A DNA stretch of 64,000 nt from an uncultured Clostridia bacterium (GCA_947625385.1 CANQOB010000002.1:30111-94110), one strand, 5' to 3'; counted from the stretch's first letter, positions 32,329 through 43,339 are shown. Notes: generated by a model not told the origin, from the letters alone. Made by a program: numbers and translations.

Positions 32329-32697
32329 TCAGAATTGAAGTCCGGCTTCACGTGCGCCGTCCGCAAGCGATTGGATTCGCCCGGTATAGTTGTAGCCGCC
32401 TCTGTCGAACACGACGGTCTCGATGCCCTTTGCCTTGGCGCGCTCGGCGGCGATTTTGCCGACGATCTTTGCCGCTTCTTTCTTGGTCTTGCCCGCAACT
32501 TCGCTCTTGACCGCCGCTTCGAGCGTGGAGCAGGAAGCGAGCGTCACGCCGTTCACGTCGTCGATGAACTGCACGTAAATATTTTTCGTGCTTCTGTAAA
32601 CGCTGAGGCGGGGACGGTCGAAAGTTCCCGAGATGAGCTTACGGACGCGTGCATGGCGGCGCTGTCTCACCGCATTTTTATCGATTCTTGTTATCAT
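32329..32697 (-). CDS. rplR: Ribosomal protein L18
   Basis: A 122-residue 5S rRNA-binding protein. [18 protein letters not shown] and [20 protein letters not shown] are diagnostic. Confidence 0.97.
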   Translation of the reverse strand: MITRIDKNAVRQRRHARVRKLISGTFDRPRLSVYRSTKNIYVQFIDDVNGVTLASCSTLEAAVKSEVAGKTKKEAAKIVGKIAAERAKAKGIETVVFDRGGYNYTGRIQSLADGAREAGLQF

Positions 32698-32710
32698 ACT
32701 TCACGCTCCT

Positions 32711-33259
32711 TTACTTCTTGCCCTTACCCGAGGTCTTGCCTTCCTTGTGCTCGACATGCTCGCCCTTATAGCGGATGCCGTAGCCGTGGTAGGGCTCCGG
32801 CGTGCGGATCGCACGAAGGTCTGCGGCGACCTGCCCGACGAGAATCTTGTCGATTCCCGTGACGGTGATCTCCGTGGGGGTGGGACATTCGAGTTTGATG
32901 CCTTCGGGCGGTACGAATTCGACGGGATGGGAAAATCCGACGCTGAGCACGAGTTTCGTGCCCTGCATCTGCCCCTTCCAGCCGACGCCCTTGATTTCCA
33001 GTCCGCGGACAAAGCCTTCGGAAACGCCCTTGACCATATCGGCGATGAGCGCCCGGTACAGACCGTGGCGGGCATTGGTGTCGCGCGCGTCGTCCAAAGC
33101 AACGACGTGCACCGCGGCACCCTCGTGCCTGACGTCGAGATTGCCGACGATCTTGCGCGTGAGCGTGCCCTTGGGACCCTTGACGGTGACGACGCCGCCG
33201 TCGAACGTGACGTCGACGCCTGCGGGAACTTCGATGACCTTTTTACCGATTCTCGACAT
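32711..33259 (-). CDS. rplF: Ribosomal protein L6
   Basis: A 182-residue protein with two repeated domains near the factor-binding site. MSRIGKKVIEVPAGVDV and the C-terminal GIRYKGEHVEHKEGKTSGKG are diagnostic. Confidence 0.98.
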   Translation of the reverse strand: MSRIGKKVIEVPAGVDVTFDGGVVTVKGPKGTLTRKIVGNLDVRHEGAAVHVVALDDARDTNARHGLYRALIADMVKGVSEGFVRGLEIKGVGWKGQMQGTKLVLSVGFSHPVEFVPPEGIKLECPTPTEITVTGIDKILVGQVAADLRAIRTPEPYHGYGIRYKGEHVEHKEGKTSGKGKK

Positions 33260-33269
33260 AATTCCCTCC

Positions 33270-33662
33270 TTACCAGACGTAGCAGAGCACTTCGCCGCCC
33301 ACGTTCTGAGCCTTTGCCTGCTTATCCGTCATGATTCCTCTGTTCGTGGAGACGATGGCGATGCCGTAGCCGCCCAAAACTTTGGGCATGGTCTTTGCGC
33401 CGCTGTACGTGCGCAGACCCGGCTTGGACACCCTGCGGAGACCGCCGATGACCGACCTGCCTTCTTTGGTGTATTTGAGCGTGAGGACGATCTTGCCCTC
33501 GTGTTCGCCTTCCGCCAGCTCGACGCCTTCGACGTATCCTTCGTCAAGAAGAATGTTCGCGATCGCCTTTTTCATATTCGAAGCGGGAATCTCCACCTTC
33601 TCCTTCTTCACCGTGAGCGCGTTTCTGATTCTCGTGAGCATATCTGCAATGGGATCTGTCAT
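33270..33662 (-). CDS. rpsH: Ribosomal protein S8
   Basis: A 130-residue 16S-binding protein. [16 protein letters not shown] at the start and [20 protein letters not shown] near the end are diagnostic. S8 represses the spc operon in E. coli; no comparable site was identified here. Confidence 0.98.
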   Translation of the reverse strand: MTDPIADMLTRIRNALTVKKEKVEIPASNMKKAIANILLDEGYVEGVELAEGEHEGKIVLTLKYTKEGRSVIGGLRRVSKPGLRTYSGAKTMPKVLGGYGIAIVSTNRGIMTDKQAKAQNVGGEVLCYVW

Positions 33663-33674
33663 GTTGATACCTCC

Positions 33675-33860
33675 TTACCAGCTCGCCTTCTTCACGCCGG
33701 GAATCTGCCCCTTGTAGGCAAGTTCACGGAAGCAAATACGGCAAATCCCGTATTTGCGGAGTACTGCGTGGGGTCTGCCGCAGATCGAACAGCGCGTGTA
33801 TGCTCTGGTCGAAAATTTCGGCTTCCTCTGCTGCTTGTTGATCATTGATTTCTTTGCCAT
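33675..33860 (-). CDS. rpsN: Ribosomal protein S14, zinc type
   Basis: A 61-residue S14 with four zinc Cys (CSICG ... CRICF). The short zinc form is the standard one in Gram-positives. Confidence 0.98.
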   Translation of the reverse strand: MAKKSMINKQQRKPKFSTRAYTRCSICGRPHAVLRKYGICRICFRELAYKGQIPGVKKASW

Positions 33861-33871
33861 GTCGTCTCTCC

Positions 33872-34465
33872 TTACTTCTTGAAGGGCATGCCGAGCGCCT
33901 TCAAAAGCTCTCTCGCCTCTTCATCGGTGCGCGCCGTCGTGACGATGGCGACGTCCATCCCCCTGATCTTCTCCACCTGGTCATAGGTGATCTCGGGGAA
34001 GATGAGCTGTTCTTTGAGCCCGAGGGCATAGTTGCCTCTGCCGTCGAAAGACTTATCGGACACGCCGCGGAAATCCCGCACGCGCGGAAGCGCGATGGAC
34101 ACGAGCTTGTCGTAAAAGTCGTACATCCTTCTGCCGCGCAGCGTCACTTTGAGCCCGATGTTCATCCCTTCGCGAAGTTTGAAGTTTGCGACGGACTTGG
34201 TCGCCTTGCGATAAATGGGCTTTTGACCCGTGATCTGGGCGAGCTCTTTTTCCACCGTCTGCATCGACTTCTGGTTGTCCTTGATGTCGCCGAGACCGGT
34301 GTTGATGACGATCTTTTCGAGCTTGGGCACCTGCATGATCGAAGTGTAGCCGAATTTCTTCATGAGATAGGGCACGACCTCGGTCTCGTAGAGCACCTTC
34401 ACCCGGCTCGGTTCCACGGGCGTCGCGGGAGCGGGTGCGGCTTTCGTTTCGTTTTTCTTTGCCAT
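33872..34465 (-). CDS. rplE: Ribosomal protein L5
   Basis: A 197-residue 5S rRNA-binding protein. [31 protein letters not shown] and [18 protein letters not shown] are diagnostic. An N-terminal extension of about 17 residues ([17 protein letters not shown]), Ala/Pro-rich, precedes the usual start; an SD supports the early ATG. Confidence 0.97.
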   Translation of the reverse strand: MAKKNETKAAPAPATPVEPSRVKVLYETEVVPYLMKKFGYTSIMQVPKLEKIVINTGLGDIKDNQKSMQTVEKELAQITGQKPIYRKATKSVANFKLREGMNIGLKVTLRGRRMYDFYDKLVSIALPRVRDFRGVSDKSFDGRGNYALGLKEQLIFPEITYDQVEKIRGMDVAIVTTARTDEEARELLKALGMPFKK

Positions 34466-34481
34466 TGCCTTTTACCTCCCG

Positions 34482-34907
34482 TTATTCCTCTGTCTTAGGG
34501 GCGTCGTCCGCCTTTTGGCTGCGCTTTCTCGTGCGCTTCTTGGGAGCCTCTTCCGCGACCTCCGCGGGTTTGGCGCCCTTCGCTTTCTTGGCATACGCCT
34601 TGTCGAGCCCCGCGCCGCACTTCTTGCAGACGCGGACTTTCTTGCCGTCCACGAATGCGTGACCCACCTTCGTAGGCTTGCCGCACTTGTCGCACACGAC
34701 CTCCACGTTGGAGACGTCGATGGGCGACTCCTCGGTGACGATTCGGCTCGTTTCGTTTGCCTTTCTCGCCTTCTCGTGCTTGTGCACGATGTTCACGCCC
34801 TCGACGATGACGGCATGGCGGGTGGGGACCGTCTTTAAGACCTTGCCCCGCTTGCCCTTATATTTGCCCGTGATGACGAGCACGGTATCGTTTACTTTAA
34901 CTTTCAC
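34482..34907 (-). CDS. rplX: Ribosomal protein L24 with C-terminal extension
   Basis: A 141-residue assembly initiator. The KOW motif (VLVITGKYKGKRGKVLKTVP) and a CDKCGKP ... CKKCGAGL zinc ribbon are clear. The family is usually about 105 residues; a lysine/alanine-rich tail of about 35 residues follows. Confidence 0.97.
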   Translation of the reverse strand: MKVKVNDTVLVITGKYKGKRGKVLKTVPTRHAVIVEGVNIVHKHEKARKANETSRIVTEESPIDVSNVEVVCDKCGKPTKVGHAFVDGKKVRVCKKCGAGLDKAYAKKAKGAKPAEVAEEAPKKRTRKRSQKADDAPKTEE

Positions 34908-34919
34908 GTCCGGACCTCC

Positions 34920-35288
34920 TTACAGTACCTCGGGCGCGAGAGAGATGATTCTCATGTAGTCCTTCTCACGAAGTTCTCTCGCGATGGGTCCAAAGATACG
35001 CGTTCCTTTGGGTTGCTTCTGCGCGTCGATGATCACGGCGGCATTGTCGTCGAAACGGATATATGTGCCGTCCGACCTGCGGATGCCCTTTGCCGTCCTC
35101 ACGATGACCGCTTTCACAACGTCGCCCTTCTTGACGGCGCCGCCGGGGTTCGCGGTCTTGACGGAGGCGACGATAACGTCCCCGATGTTGCCGCAACGCC
35201 TGAAACTGCCGCCCAAAACACGGATGCACATGATCTCCTTTGCACCCGAGTTGTCTGCCACTTTCAATCTTGTTTGAGGTTGAATCAT
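34920..35288 (-). CDS. rplN: Ribosomal protein L14
   Basis: A 122-residue protein at the subunit interface. [20 protein letters not shown] and [20 protein letters not shown] are diagnostic. Confidence 0.99.
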   Translation of the reverse strand: MIQPQTRLKVADNSGAKEIMCIRVLGGSFRRCGNIGDVIVASVKTANPGGAVKKGDVVKAVIVRTAKGIRRSDGTYIRFDDNAAVIIDAQKQPKGTRIFGPIARELREKDYMRIISLAPEVL

Positions 35289-35303
35289 GTCTGCTTCCTC
35301 CCC

Positions 35304-35558
35304 TTACTTCGCCTTCTCGACGATCGCCGCGACGCGCCAATTCTTGTCCTTGGACAGCTTTCTCGTCTCCACGATGAGGACCTTGTCCCCCACGCCGCAT
35401 TCGTTGTTTTCGTCGTGCGCTTTGAACTTCTTGGTGCGGGTGATCGTCTTTTTATAGACGGGGTGCTTGCGCTTATCCGTCACCGCGACGACGACCGTCT
35501 TATCCATTTTGTCGGAGACAACGACCCCGACTCTCTCTTTTCTCAGATTTCTTTCCAT
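35304..35558 (-). CDS. rpsQ: Ribosomal protein S17
   Basis: An 84-residue OB-fold 16S-binding protein. [20 protein letters not shown] and [19 protein letters not shown] are diagnostic. Confidence 0.98.
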   Translation of the reverse strand: MERNLRKERVGVVVSDKMDKTVVVAVTDKRKHPVYKKTITRTKKFKAHDENNECGVGDKVLIVETRKLSKDKNWRVAAIVEKAK

Positions 35559-35570
35559 GTTCCTGCCTCC

Positions 35571-35765
35571 TTATGCCTTCCCTTGGCGCGCGCGCAGTTC
35601 GGTGTTCACTCTCGCGATATCCCGCTTGCAGATGCGGATGGATACGGGATTTTCGAGCTGCCCGCTCGCATGGCGGAAGCGGAGATTGAAGAGCTCGCTT
35701 TTGAGATCTTGCAATTTCTTTGTGAGCTCGACGTCGGACATCGTATGGAATTCGTTTCCTTTCAT
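35571..35765 (-). CDS. rpmC: Ribosomal protein L29
   Basis: A 64-residue helical protein at the tunnel exit. KLQDLKSELFNLRFRHASGQ and VSIRICKRDIARVNTELRAR are diagnostic. Its ATG shares a base with the rplP stop (TGATG). Confidence 0.97.
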   Translation of the reverse strand: MKGNEFHTMSDVELTKKLQDLKSELFNLRFRHASGQLENPVSIRICKRDIARVNTELRARQGKA

Positions 35766-36247
35766 CAGACATCACCGCCTATACGAGTATTTTGGGAGGC
35801 GTCCCCTGCGGGCGCAGCCTCCGTAGCGGCGGGAACGGCCGCTTCCTTCTTGACGAACCTGCACTTGATGGGAAGTTTATGCGCGGCGAGACGCATTGCC
35901 TCTCTCGCGACTTCCTCGGGCACTTCCGCCATCTCAAACAGCACTCTGCCGGGCTTGACCACGGCGACCCAGAATTCCACGGAGCCCTTGCCCGAACCCA
36001 TACGGGCTTCGGCGGGGTGACGCGTGATGGGCTTGTGGGGGAAGATATCGATCCAGACTTTGCCGCCGCGCTTGATGAAACGCGTCATCGCGATACGCGC
36101 AGCCTCGATCTGGTTGGACTTGATCCAGCCCGCTTCCTCGGCGACAAGACCGTATTCGCCGTAAGCGACGATATTTCCCTTATGCGCAGCGCCTTTCAGA
36201 TTGCCGCGGTGCTGCTTTCTTCTTTTCACTCTCTTGGGGATTAACAT
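35765..36247 (-). CDS. rplP: Ribosomal protein L16 with C-terminal extension
   Basis: A 160-residue protein near the A site. [19 protein letters not shown] and [20 protein letters not shown] are diagnostic. The usual length is 137-145; an Ala-rich tail ([15 protein letters not shown]) extends it. I chose the ATG at 36247, which overlaps the rpsC stop (TAATG), over the in-frame ATG at 36307. Confidence 0.97.
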   Translation of the reverse strand: MLIPKRVKRRKQHRGNLKGAAHKGNIVAYGEYGLVAEEAGWIKSNQIEAARIAMTRFIKRGGKVWIDIFPHKPITRHPAEARMGSGKGSVEFWVAVVKPGRVLFEMAEVPEEVAREAMRLAAHKLPIKCRFVKKEAAVPAATEAAPAGDASQNTRIGGDV

Positions 36248-36906
36248 TATCTGCCTCCTTCCGGCTTCTTCGCGCCTTTGAGGACATCGCCCTTGTAGAT
36301 CCAGCACTTGACGCCGATCATGCCGAAGGTCGTGTGTGCTTCCGCAAAGCCGTAGTCGATGTCGGCGCGCAGCGTTTGCAGGGGAATGGAGCCCTCGTTG
36401 TAGTGCTCCGTACCCGCGATCTCCCTGCCGTCGAGACGGCCCGAGACCTGCATCTTGACGCCCTTCACGCCCGCGCGCATCGTCTTGCCGATCGCCTGCT
36501 TCATGGCGCGGCGGAACGAGGTGCGCTTTTCAAGCTGGGCGGCGACGCTCTCGGCGACGAGCTGTGCGTCCGCGTCCGGCTTTCTCACTTCGATGACGTT
36601 GATGATGACCTGCTTGCCCTTGGCGAGCTTGGCGAGATCCTTCTTGATGACCTCGATCTCCGCGCCCGCTTTGCCGATGAGCACGCCCGGTCTGCCCGTG
36701 TGGATGGTCACGACGATCTTGCCCGCCGCACGCTCGATGAGAATGCGCGATACCGCCGCCGCGTAATACTTCTTTTTGAGGAAAGAGCGGATGGTGTGGT
36801 CCTCTTTGAGATACTGCGCGAACTCCTTCTTGTCGGCGTACCACTGCGTATCCCAGCTCTTATTGATGCCCACTCTCAAACCATGAGGATTTACTTTCTG
36901 ACCCAT
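36247..36906 (-). CDS. rpsC: Ribosomal protein S3
   Basis: A 219-residue mRNA-entry protein with a KH domain ([20 protein letters not shown]). [20 protein letters not shown] is diagnostic. Its ATG shares a base with the rplV stop. Confidence 0.99.
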   Translation of the reverse strand: MGQKVNPHGLRVGINKSWDTQWYADKKEFAQYLKEDHTIRSFLKKKYYAAAVSRILIERAAGKIVVTIHTGRPGVLIGKAGAEIEVIKKDLAKLAKGKQVIINVIEVRKPDADAQLVAESVAAQLEKRTSFRRAMKQAIGKTMRAGVKGVKMQVSGRLDGREIAGTEHYNEGSIPLQTLRADIDYGFAEAHTTFGMIGVKCWIYKGDVLKGAKKPEGGR

Positions 36907-37307
36907 TACAGTTCTCCCTCCGCTTTCTTCACGTCAAGAATGACGGTGATGTGACTCGTTCTTTTGAGGATCGCATGCCCTCTGCCCTTGGATACGGGCT
37001 GCATGCGTTTGAGATGCGTGCCGCCGTCCGCGAAACAAGCCGCCACGAAAAGGTCGTTCCTGTCGAGGCCGCGGTTGTGCTCCGCGTTCGCGACAGCGCT
37101 CAAAAGCACCTTCTTTGTGGGCTCCGCGCCGCCGTTCGTGACGGTGGAGAGGATCGCCAGCGCTTCCTTGACGGACTTGCCGCGGATAAGGTCGAGCACC
37201 GTCCTCACCTTGTAGGGAGAAACTCTGATATATTTTGCGACCGCGTAGGGGCGTTTCTCTCTCTTCGCCTCTACTCTCTCGGTCTTTTTCTTCATATTAC
37301 TTGCCAT
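36906..37307 (-). CDS. rplV: Ribosomal protein L22
   Basis: A 133-residue tunnel protein. [20 protein letters not shown] and [16 protein letters not shown] are diagnostic. A short charged N-terminal extension ([19 protein letters not shown]) is present. Confidence 0.98.
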   Translation of the reverse strand: MASNMKKKTERVEAKREKRPYAVAKYIRVSPYKVRTVLDLIRGKSVKEALAILSTVTNGGAEPTKKVLLSAVANAEHNRGLDRNDLFVAACFADGGTHLKRMQPVSKGRGHAILKRTSHITVILDVKKAEGEL

Positions 37308-37318
37308 AAGACTTCTCC

Positions 37319-37597
37319 TTATTTCCCGGGCACCGTGGATTTCGCCGTGTGTCCTCTGAACGTTCTCGTGGGAGCGAACTCGCCGAGCTTGCAGCCCACC
37401 ATATCCTCGGTGATGTAGACGGGCACGTGCTTTCTGCCGTCGTATACGGCGATCGTATGACCGACCATCTGGGGAAAGATCGTGGACGCGCGGGACCAGG
37501 TCTTTAAGACTTTCTTCTCGTTCGCCTCGTTCATCGCCTCGATGCGGGCGAGCAGTTTCGCCTCTACATAGGGTCCTTTCTTGATACTTCTCGACAT
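37319..37597 (-). CDS. rpsS: Ribosomal protein S19
   Basis: A 92-residue head protein. [20 protein letters not shown] and [20 protein letters not shown] are diagnostic. Confidence 0.99.
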   Translation of the reverse strand: MSRSIKKGPYVEAKLLARIEAMNEANEKKVLKTWSRASTIFPQMVGHTIAVYDGRKHVPVYITEDMVGCKLGEFAPTRTFRGHTAKSTVPGK

Positions 37598-37612
37598 ATT
37601 CTTTCCCTCCTA

Positions 37613-38440
<828 letters not shown>

Positions 38441-38452
38441 GTTAAGCCTCCG

Positions 38453-38740
38453 TTATTGCAACGCGCTGAAAAATTCGATAGCCTTGCTCTCGGGGGTGAG
38501 CGTGACGATCGCCTTCTTCGTGGTCGGCGTATAGCCTTCGTTCCTGCCCATTCTCTTGAGCTTGCCGCGTTGGGTCACCGTGTTGACGCTCTTGACCTTG
38601 ACGCCGAACATCTTCTCCACGGCGATCTTGATCTGCGTCTTGTTCGCCGTTTTCTTGACGGTGAACGTATATCTCTTGTCCGCGATGCCGTCCGTTGCCT
38701 TCTCGGTGAGGACGGGCTTCAAAATGATGTCTTCGTTCAT
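38453..38740 (-). CDS. rplW: Ribosomal protein L23
   Basis: A 95-residue tunnel-exit protein that docks SRP and trigger factor. ILKPVLTEKATDGIADKRYT and KKAIVTLTPESKAIEFF are diagnostic. Overlaps the rplD stop by four bases. Confidence 0.98.
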   Translation of the reverse strand: MNEDIILKPVLTEKATDGIADKRYTFTVKKTANKTQIKIAVEKMFGVKVKSVNTVTQRGKLKRMGRNEGYTPTTKKAIVTLTPESKAIEFFSALQ

Positions 38741-39363
38741 CCTAAATAGACCTCCTCGAATTTCTTCACCGAGCCCTTCGTGAACACGACCACCGCATTC
38801 TTGACGATCTCGTAGGTGTTGATCTCGGAAACGGAGATCGTGGTGAGGGTGGGCAGGTTGCGCGCGGCGAGAATGACATCGACATCGGGTTCGTCCATGA
38901 CGACGACGGTGCTCTTGTCAAACTTGAACGCCTTGCGGAACGCCTCCATTTCCTTCGTCTTGGGAGCGGTGACTTTGAGCTCGTCCACGACGAAGAACTC
39001 CCCGTCCGCGACCTTTTTGGAGAGCGCCGAGAACAGGGCGCCCTGACGGGCGGAAGTGTTCATCTTCTTGGAGAAATCGCGGCTCTTGGGAGCAAACACG
39101 ACGCCGCCCTTCGTCCACTGCGGCGCGCGGGTCGACCCCTGACGCGCTCTGCCCGTGCCCTTCTGGCGCCACGGCTTTGCGCCGCCGCCGCGGACTTCCG
39201 TTCTCGTCAGCGTCGACTTCGTCCCCTGACGTTGGTTGGCAAGGTAGGTGACGACCGCCTGATGGATGAGCGGTTCGTTGTACTCCGCGCCGAAGAGGTC
39301 GTCGGACAGTTGCATCGTGCCGACTTCTTCGCCTTTCATATTATATACTTTCACGTTTGCCAT
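38737..39363 (-). CDS. rplD: Ribosomal protein L4
   Basis: A 208-residue tunnel protein. RGGGAKPWRQKGTGRARQGS is diagnostic. L4 represses the S10 operon in E. coli by attenuation and translational block; a long leader with a terminator-like hairpin precedes rpsJ here. Confidence 0.99.
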   Translation of the reverse strand: MANVKVYNMKGEEVGTMQLSDDLFGAEYNEPLIHQAVVTYLANQRQGTKSTLTRTEVRGGGAKPWRQKGTGRARQGSTRAPQWTKGGVVFAPKSRDFSKKMNTSARQGALFSALSKKVADGEFFVVDELKVTAPKTKEMEAFRKAFKFDKSTVVVMDEPDVDVILAARNLPTLTTISVSEINTYEIVKNAVVVFTKGSVKKFEEVYLG

Positions 39364-39374
39364 TGTCTTGCTCC

Positions 39375-40010
39375 TTACGCTTTCTTCACGCTCGTTCTCA
39401 ATGTGACGATGCTGCCGCGGGGACCGGGAATCGCACCTTTGACGAGGATGGCGTTCCTTGCGACGTCCACACGCACGACTTCGAGGTTCCGGACGGTGAC
39501 GTTCTCGACACCGTACTGACCGGCGAGGTTCTTATGCTTGAACACGCGGGACGGGCTGGAATTCGCGCCCATGGAACCGGGCTCGCGGTGGACGGGACCG
39601 ACGCCGTGCGTCTCTTTGAGGCGGTGCTGGTTCCAGCGCTTGATGACGCCCGTGTAGCCGTGACCCTTCGTCACGCCCGCGACATCCACTCTGTCGCCTG
39701 CCGCAAAGACGTCCGCTTTGACGACGTCCTTCACGCTGTACCCTTCCACGGTCTCGAACCGCACTTCTTTGAGCACCTTGCAGGGAGAGACGCCCGCTTT
39801 TTTGAACTGCCCGAGGTCTGGCTTGTTCAGCGATTTCTCATCTGCGGGAAGGAACCCGAGCTTCAAGGCGCAGTAGCCGTCGCTCTCGACCGTCTTGACC
39901 TGAACGACGGTGCAGGGACCTGCCTCCACGACCGTGACGGGAATGACCTTCCCGTCCTCCGCAAAGATCTGGGTCATACCCACCTTGCGGCCGATGATTG
40001 CTTTACTCAT
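39375..40010 (-). CDS. rplC: Ribosomal protein L3
   Basis: A 211-residue protein reaching the peptidyl-transferase centre. MSKAIIGRKVGMTQIFAEDG, VTKGHGYTGVIKRWN and REPGSMGANSSPSRVFK are diagnostic. Confidence 0.99.
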   Translation of the reverse strand: MSKAIIGRKVGMTQIFAEDGKVIPVTVVEAGPCTVVQVKTVESDGYCALKLGFLPADEKSLNKPDLGQFKKAGVSPCKVLKEVRFETVEGYSVKDVVKADVFAAGDRVDVAGVTKGHGYTGVIKRWNQHRLKETHGVGPVHREPGSMGANSSPSRVFKHKNLAGQYGVENVTVRNLEVVRVDVARNAILVKGAIPGPRGSIVTLRTSVKKA

Positions 40011-40073
40011 AGATAAAGTTCACTCCTTATGATTTTTATTTGCGAATACCGACTCCGTCAGTATTTCAAATTC

Positions 40074-40373
40074 TTACAGTTTGACTTTGATATCCACGCC
40101 GGCGGGCAGGTGGATGCTGTCGAGCAGTTTCGCGTTGGGGGAATAGATGTCGATGATGCGCTTGTAGGTGCGCAGCTCGAACTGCTCGCGCGAATCCTTA
40201 TCTTTATGGGGACTGCGCAAGATCGTGACGACTTCGCGCTCCGTGGGAAGCGGGATGGGACCCGAGATCTTCGCGCCGCCCTTCTGCATGGTCTCGACGA
40301 TGCGCTTTGCCGCCTCGTCCACGAGTTCGTGGTCGTACGCCGAGAGTTTGATTCTGATTTTCTGACTTGCCAT
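40074..40373 (-). CDS. rpsJ: Ribosomal protein S10
   Basis: A 99-residue small-subunit protein, also the NusG/NusB partner in antitermination. [39 protein letters not shown] and [12 protein letters not shown] are diagnostic. First gene of the 31-gene cluster. Confidence 0.99.
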   Translation of the reverse strand: MASQKIRIKLSAYDHELVDEAAKRIVETMQKGGAKISGPIPLPTEREVVTILRSPHKDKDSREQFELRTYKRIIDIYSPNAKLLDSIHLPAGVDIKVKL

Positions 40374-40619
40374 TTTTTTCTCCTTTTCCGAACTTGTTTT
40401 TACAACGCATCCGTGCGTATCGAGGCGGTCTCATCAAAAAAACACTCGTTTTGCGGTGTTTTTCGCAAAAGCCTCGGTTCGTCGCGGGAATCCATGTCCC
40501 ACATTTGTCAGCGGAAATTATCTGCCGAGGGGCTTTTCACCTCGCTTTTCAGTAACTTCCCGCCTCAACCCAATACGTGCGGAACGCACGGTAAAATACC
40601 GCGCGCATATTTGCGCAGC
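40374..40619 (-). promoter_or_regulatory. Leader of the S10 operon with internal terminator-like hairpin
   Basis: About 245 bases from the predicted start to the rpsJ ATG. Stem-loops are readable near the 5' end (GCGCAAATATGCGC; GTGCG/CGCAC). At 40436-40463 a hairpin (AAAACAC with GTGTTTT on the minus strand) ends in seven T residues, 63 bases before rpsJ. This fits transcription attenuation, possibly by L4, though the usual L4 site was not identified. Confidence 0.55.
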
Positions 40620-40625
40620 CTTTTA

Positions 40626-40654
40626 ATAATACATGATGTCAAGACGATTGTCAA
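40626..40654 (-). promoter_or_regulatory. Promoter of the S10-spc-alpha cluster
   Basis: On the minus strand TTGACA (40654-40649), 17 bases, then TATTAT (40631-40626). A second TTGACA lies inside the spacer. Confidence 0.83.
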
Positions 40655-40741
40655 CGATTTTCGGCATCGGATTTGCAAAATTTTTGTTTTTTTGCGAATT
40701 TTTTTGTCGAAAATGCCGTCTTTTGCCCGCGGGAGCAAAAT

Positions 40742-40766
40742 GCGCGCCGCCTTTCGGGCGGCGCGC
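40742..40766. terminator. GC-rich hairpin after the lipoprotein gene
   Basis: GCGCGCCGCC pairs with GGCGGCGCGC around five bases, followed on the minus strand by ATTTTG. It separates the surface operon from the S10 promoter. Confidence 0.8.
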
Positions 40767-40781
40767 AACAAAAGCAAAAGG

Positions 40782-43274
40782 TTACGGCGCGGTGTAATCC
40801 GTTACGTTGCCGAGGAGGATTCCAAAGCGGGCATCGTTCACGGTCGCGCGCATCGTGATGAACAGCCAATCGGTTCCGCGGGTCTTGAAGTCGACGGTGC
40901 TGCCCGTCGTACTCGTGATATTCTCTTGAGTCGCATAGAGGAACGGGAAGGAGTTATTTGCAATATAGATTGCCTTTTCCGTGCCGGAGATAAACATCGG
41001 CGCATTCGATTCGTAGATGGTGTCGGGGGTCGTGCCGGACAAAAAGCTCAAGATTCCGCCCGCAGCGGGTCTGTAACTCGGCGAATAGTCGTCGGTATAG
41101 TTCCCCTCCGTGCCGCGGCGGATGATTCCGCTCGGATACAGTTTGGGATCGTTCGCGCTGCGCCCCATCAAATTGTCGGGTTCGGGGATAAGGACCGCGA
41201 TGACGTTGAAGAGCTCCGTGCCTTTGCTGTCCTTGTGCATGGGCTCGCGCTGGGTGCCCTTGTGGATAGCTTTCAGAATCCCGTACGTACCGTCCTGATT
41301 GTCGCCGGTATTTTTCAACTGCGTAAAGAGCAGCTTCGCGTTATTCAGGTCATACCAAGGCTCGCTCCCGGACGCGTCGGAGACAAGCACCGACTTGTCG
41401 TCCACATAGAGACGGGGACCGTCCTCGTCGTTGCAGGCACCCTCACGGTCGCTGTCGCAGAGGATGAAGATGGGACCGCCCGCGTCGCGCATGATACAGT
41501 TGTTGACGTGGTAGAGCGATCTCCAAGAGTAGGTCATGTTGGAGTAGACGTCGAAGAACTTGCAGTCGGTAAAGTCCGCATTCGAGCCGATCACACCCAC
41601 TTTATCGTTCATCAAGACGACGTAGAGCTGCGAAGCGTTGACGTTTTCGAGCGTGAGGTTGTCGACGCGGGTGTTGAAGCCCATGAGCTGGGCGGGATCG
41701 CCCTCCGTCTCGGCAAGACGGGGCATGTTGCCCTTGATGTTGACGTTCTTGACGGTCGGCGTATTGTCGTTGATCTCGGCATAGAGCGGGGTCTGCCCGT
41801 CATCTGCCTTGATGTCGCCGAGGGAGAGCCCGTCGTAAATTTCATATTTGAAGAGCGCCCAGTGTCCGACGGGAGCCTTTTCCCAAGCCGTCCTTCCGTT
41901 GGAGAGCACCTCGTAGAGCTTGTGCTTTTTGCCCTCGGTCGTGTAGGAGATCGTCATGCCGTTGCCCGAGATGTTCGTGCCCGTGGAGCAGTAGATCGCC
42001 TTCTGCATGTTGATACTGGACGTGTTATACGCTTCTTTTTGGTCGCCTTCGACCGCGCTGTCGAAGTTCATGTTGTTCTCGGCGGCGGGAGACCAGTCGC
42101 GCAGCGACCCGTTGAGCTTCTCCGCATAGCCGAAGATCGGCTCATCGTTCTCATCAAGCTTCTTGTCGCTCTCCACATTCAGAATGCCATAGGCAGCGTC
42201 ATAGCCTTGGTTGCCGATCTCCACGGACTGCGATTGCCCGCTCACCTGGTACGTTCCCGGCACCACGCGGTCCTTGTCCCAGAAGTAATAGTCGGGGAGC
42301 TCGTCGGGGTCGATGTTGATGTTGGCATGGAGCACGACCGCCGCGACCGCATTGTACTCGGCGAGGGGTTTGAGGTCCCAGGGGAGGGTGCCCGCCGCCG
42401 TCTTGATCGCCGCCCAGTGCTTGACGTTGAGGTTGTCGAACACGGAGAGCCCGAGCTGGTCGTAGACGTTGTAGCCGTCCACCACGGTGAATTCGACCGT
42501 GACGGAGGGCTCGTCGTCCATGGTGAGCTCATAGTCCTCGGAGGGCGTGATGACGAGCTTGAACGTCTTGCCGACCGCGGCTTCGGTGAAGTAGTACGTA
42601 TTGTTGTCGTGCGGGTTGTCTGCGTCCGCCTTTTTGGTGACGTAGGTCTCGGGAGACTTCTCCGCCGCCGCGGGATAGCTGCCGTTGTCGCCCTTGACGA
42701 AGAGTTCGAACTCCGTTTTGACGTTGGTGATGGGCGTCGAGGTCTGCGTGTCGAAGTCGAGCGCCATCGCCTGCGGCTCGAAGATGAAGCCGTTGTCATC
42801 CCCTACCTCGTAGGAGATCGCCTTCATAAAGGTGGCGCGGTCGGTGCTCTGCGTGCCGGCGGGGTCGTTCGTCTTTTGGACGAGGGTGTATGCCTGCGGC
42901 AGTTCGAAACTCGAGAGGATACCCGCGTCCTCCGCCGGTTCGGCGACGGTCACTTTGATCGTATCCGACTTCTTCTCATAGGTCGCGGTGAGGTCGAATT
43001 CGCCCGCCGCAGCCGTGCTGATCTCGGTGTGGGTGACGCCCTCGCTCGTGAGGTCGAGGTCGGTCTTGGTCGTGTTGTCCGAATAGGTCACGGTGAGTTT
43101 GAAGTCGGCATAGTTGACGGTATCGCCGACGACATATTCCGTCTTGGTCGCTACGATCTTGACGGAGTCCACCGTCTTGGTTCCGCCCGAAGAATCGGGT
43201 GCGCAGCCGGCGAGCGCCACGGAAAGTCCCATGACCGCCGCCAGCATCGTGACTAAACTGCGTTTCATTTTCAT
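40782..43274 (-). CDS. Large secreted lipoprotein with Ig-like and beta-helix regions
   Basis: An 830-residue exoprotein. A lipoprotein signal (LVTMLAAVMGLSVALAGC) puts the lipidated Cys at residue 24. Residues about 35-112 are a bacterial Ig-like domain (VDSVKIVATKTEYVVGDTVN). Residues about 440-680 alternate short strands and Asn turns (VKNVNIKGN, VDNLTLENVNASQLYVV, ADFTDCKFFDVYSN), the look of a right-handed beta-helix, common in polysaccharide-binding or -cleaving proteins. The C-terminus is uncharacterised. GGAGG precedes the ATG. Last gene of the YwaF-ABC operon, so it may depend on that transporter. Confidence 0.8.
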   Translation of the reverse strand: MKMKRSLVTMLAAVMGLSVALAGCAPDSSGGTKTVDSVKIVATKTEYVVGDTVNYADFKLTVTYSDNTTKTDLDLTSEGVTHTEISTAAAGEFDLTATYEKKSDTIKVTVAEPAEDAGILSSFELPQAYTLVQKTNDPAGTQSTDRATFMKAISYEVGDDNGFIFEPQAMALDFDTQTSTPITNVKTEFELFVKGDNGSYPAAAEKSPETYVTKKADADNPHDNNTYYFTEAAVGKTFKLVITPSEDYELTMDDEPSVTVEFTVVDGYNVYDQLGLSVFDNLNVKHWAAIKTAAGTLPWDLKPLAEYNAVAAVVLHANINIDPDELPDYYFWDKDRVVPGTYQVSGQSQSVEIGNQGYDAAYGILNVESDKKLDENDEPIFGYAEKLNGSLRDWSPAAENNMNFDSAVEGDQKEAYNTSSINMQKAIYCSTGTNISGNGMTISYTTEGKKHKLYEVLSNGRTAWEKAPVGHWALFKYEIYDGLSLGDIKADDGQTPLYAEINDNTPTVKNVNIKGNMPRLAETEGDPAQLMGFNTRVDNLTLENVNASQLYVVLMNDKVGVIGSNADFTDCKFFDVYSNMTYSWRSLYHVNNCIMRDAGGPIFILCDSDREGACNDEDGPRLYVDDKSVLVSDASGSEPWYDLNNAKLLFTQLKNTGDNQDGTYGILKAIHKGTQREPMHKDSKGTELFNVIAVLIPEPDNLMGRSANDPKLYPSGIIRRGTEGNYTDDYSPSYRPAAGGILSFLSGTTPDTIYESNAPMFISGTEKAIYIANNSFPFLYATQENITSTTGSTVDFKTRGTDWLFITMRATVNDARFGILLGNVTDYTAP

Positions 43275-43339
43275 GTTCTCTTACCTCCGATTTTTTTCAT
43301 ATTTCCGTCCGCCGCATGCCGCAAACGTCCGGTGATCGT

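Noticed and set aside
40029..43256. A 1075-codon open frame on the plus strand
   Set aside because: It lies antisense to rpsJ and the 830-residue lipoprotein gene, has no membrane, signal or domain pattern, and is explained by GC-rich codon structure.
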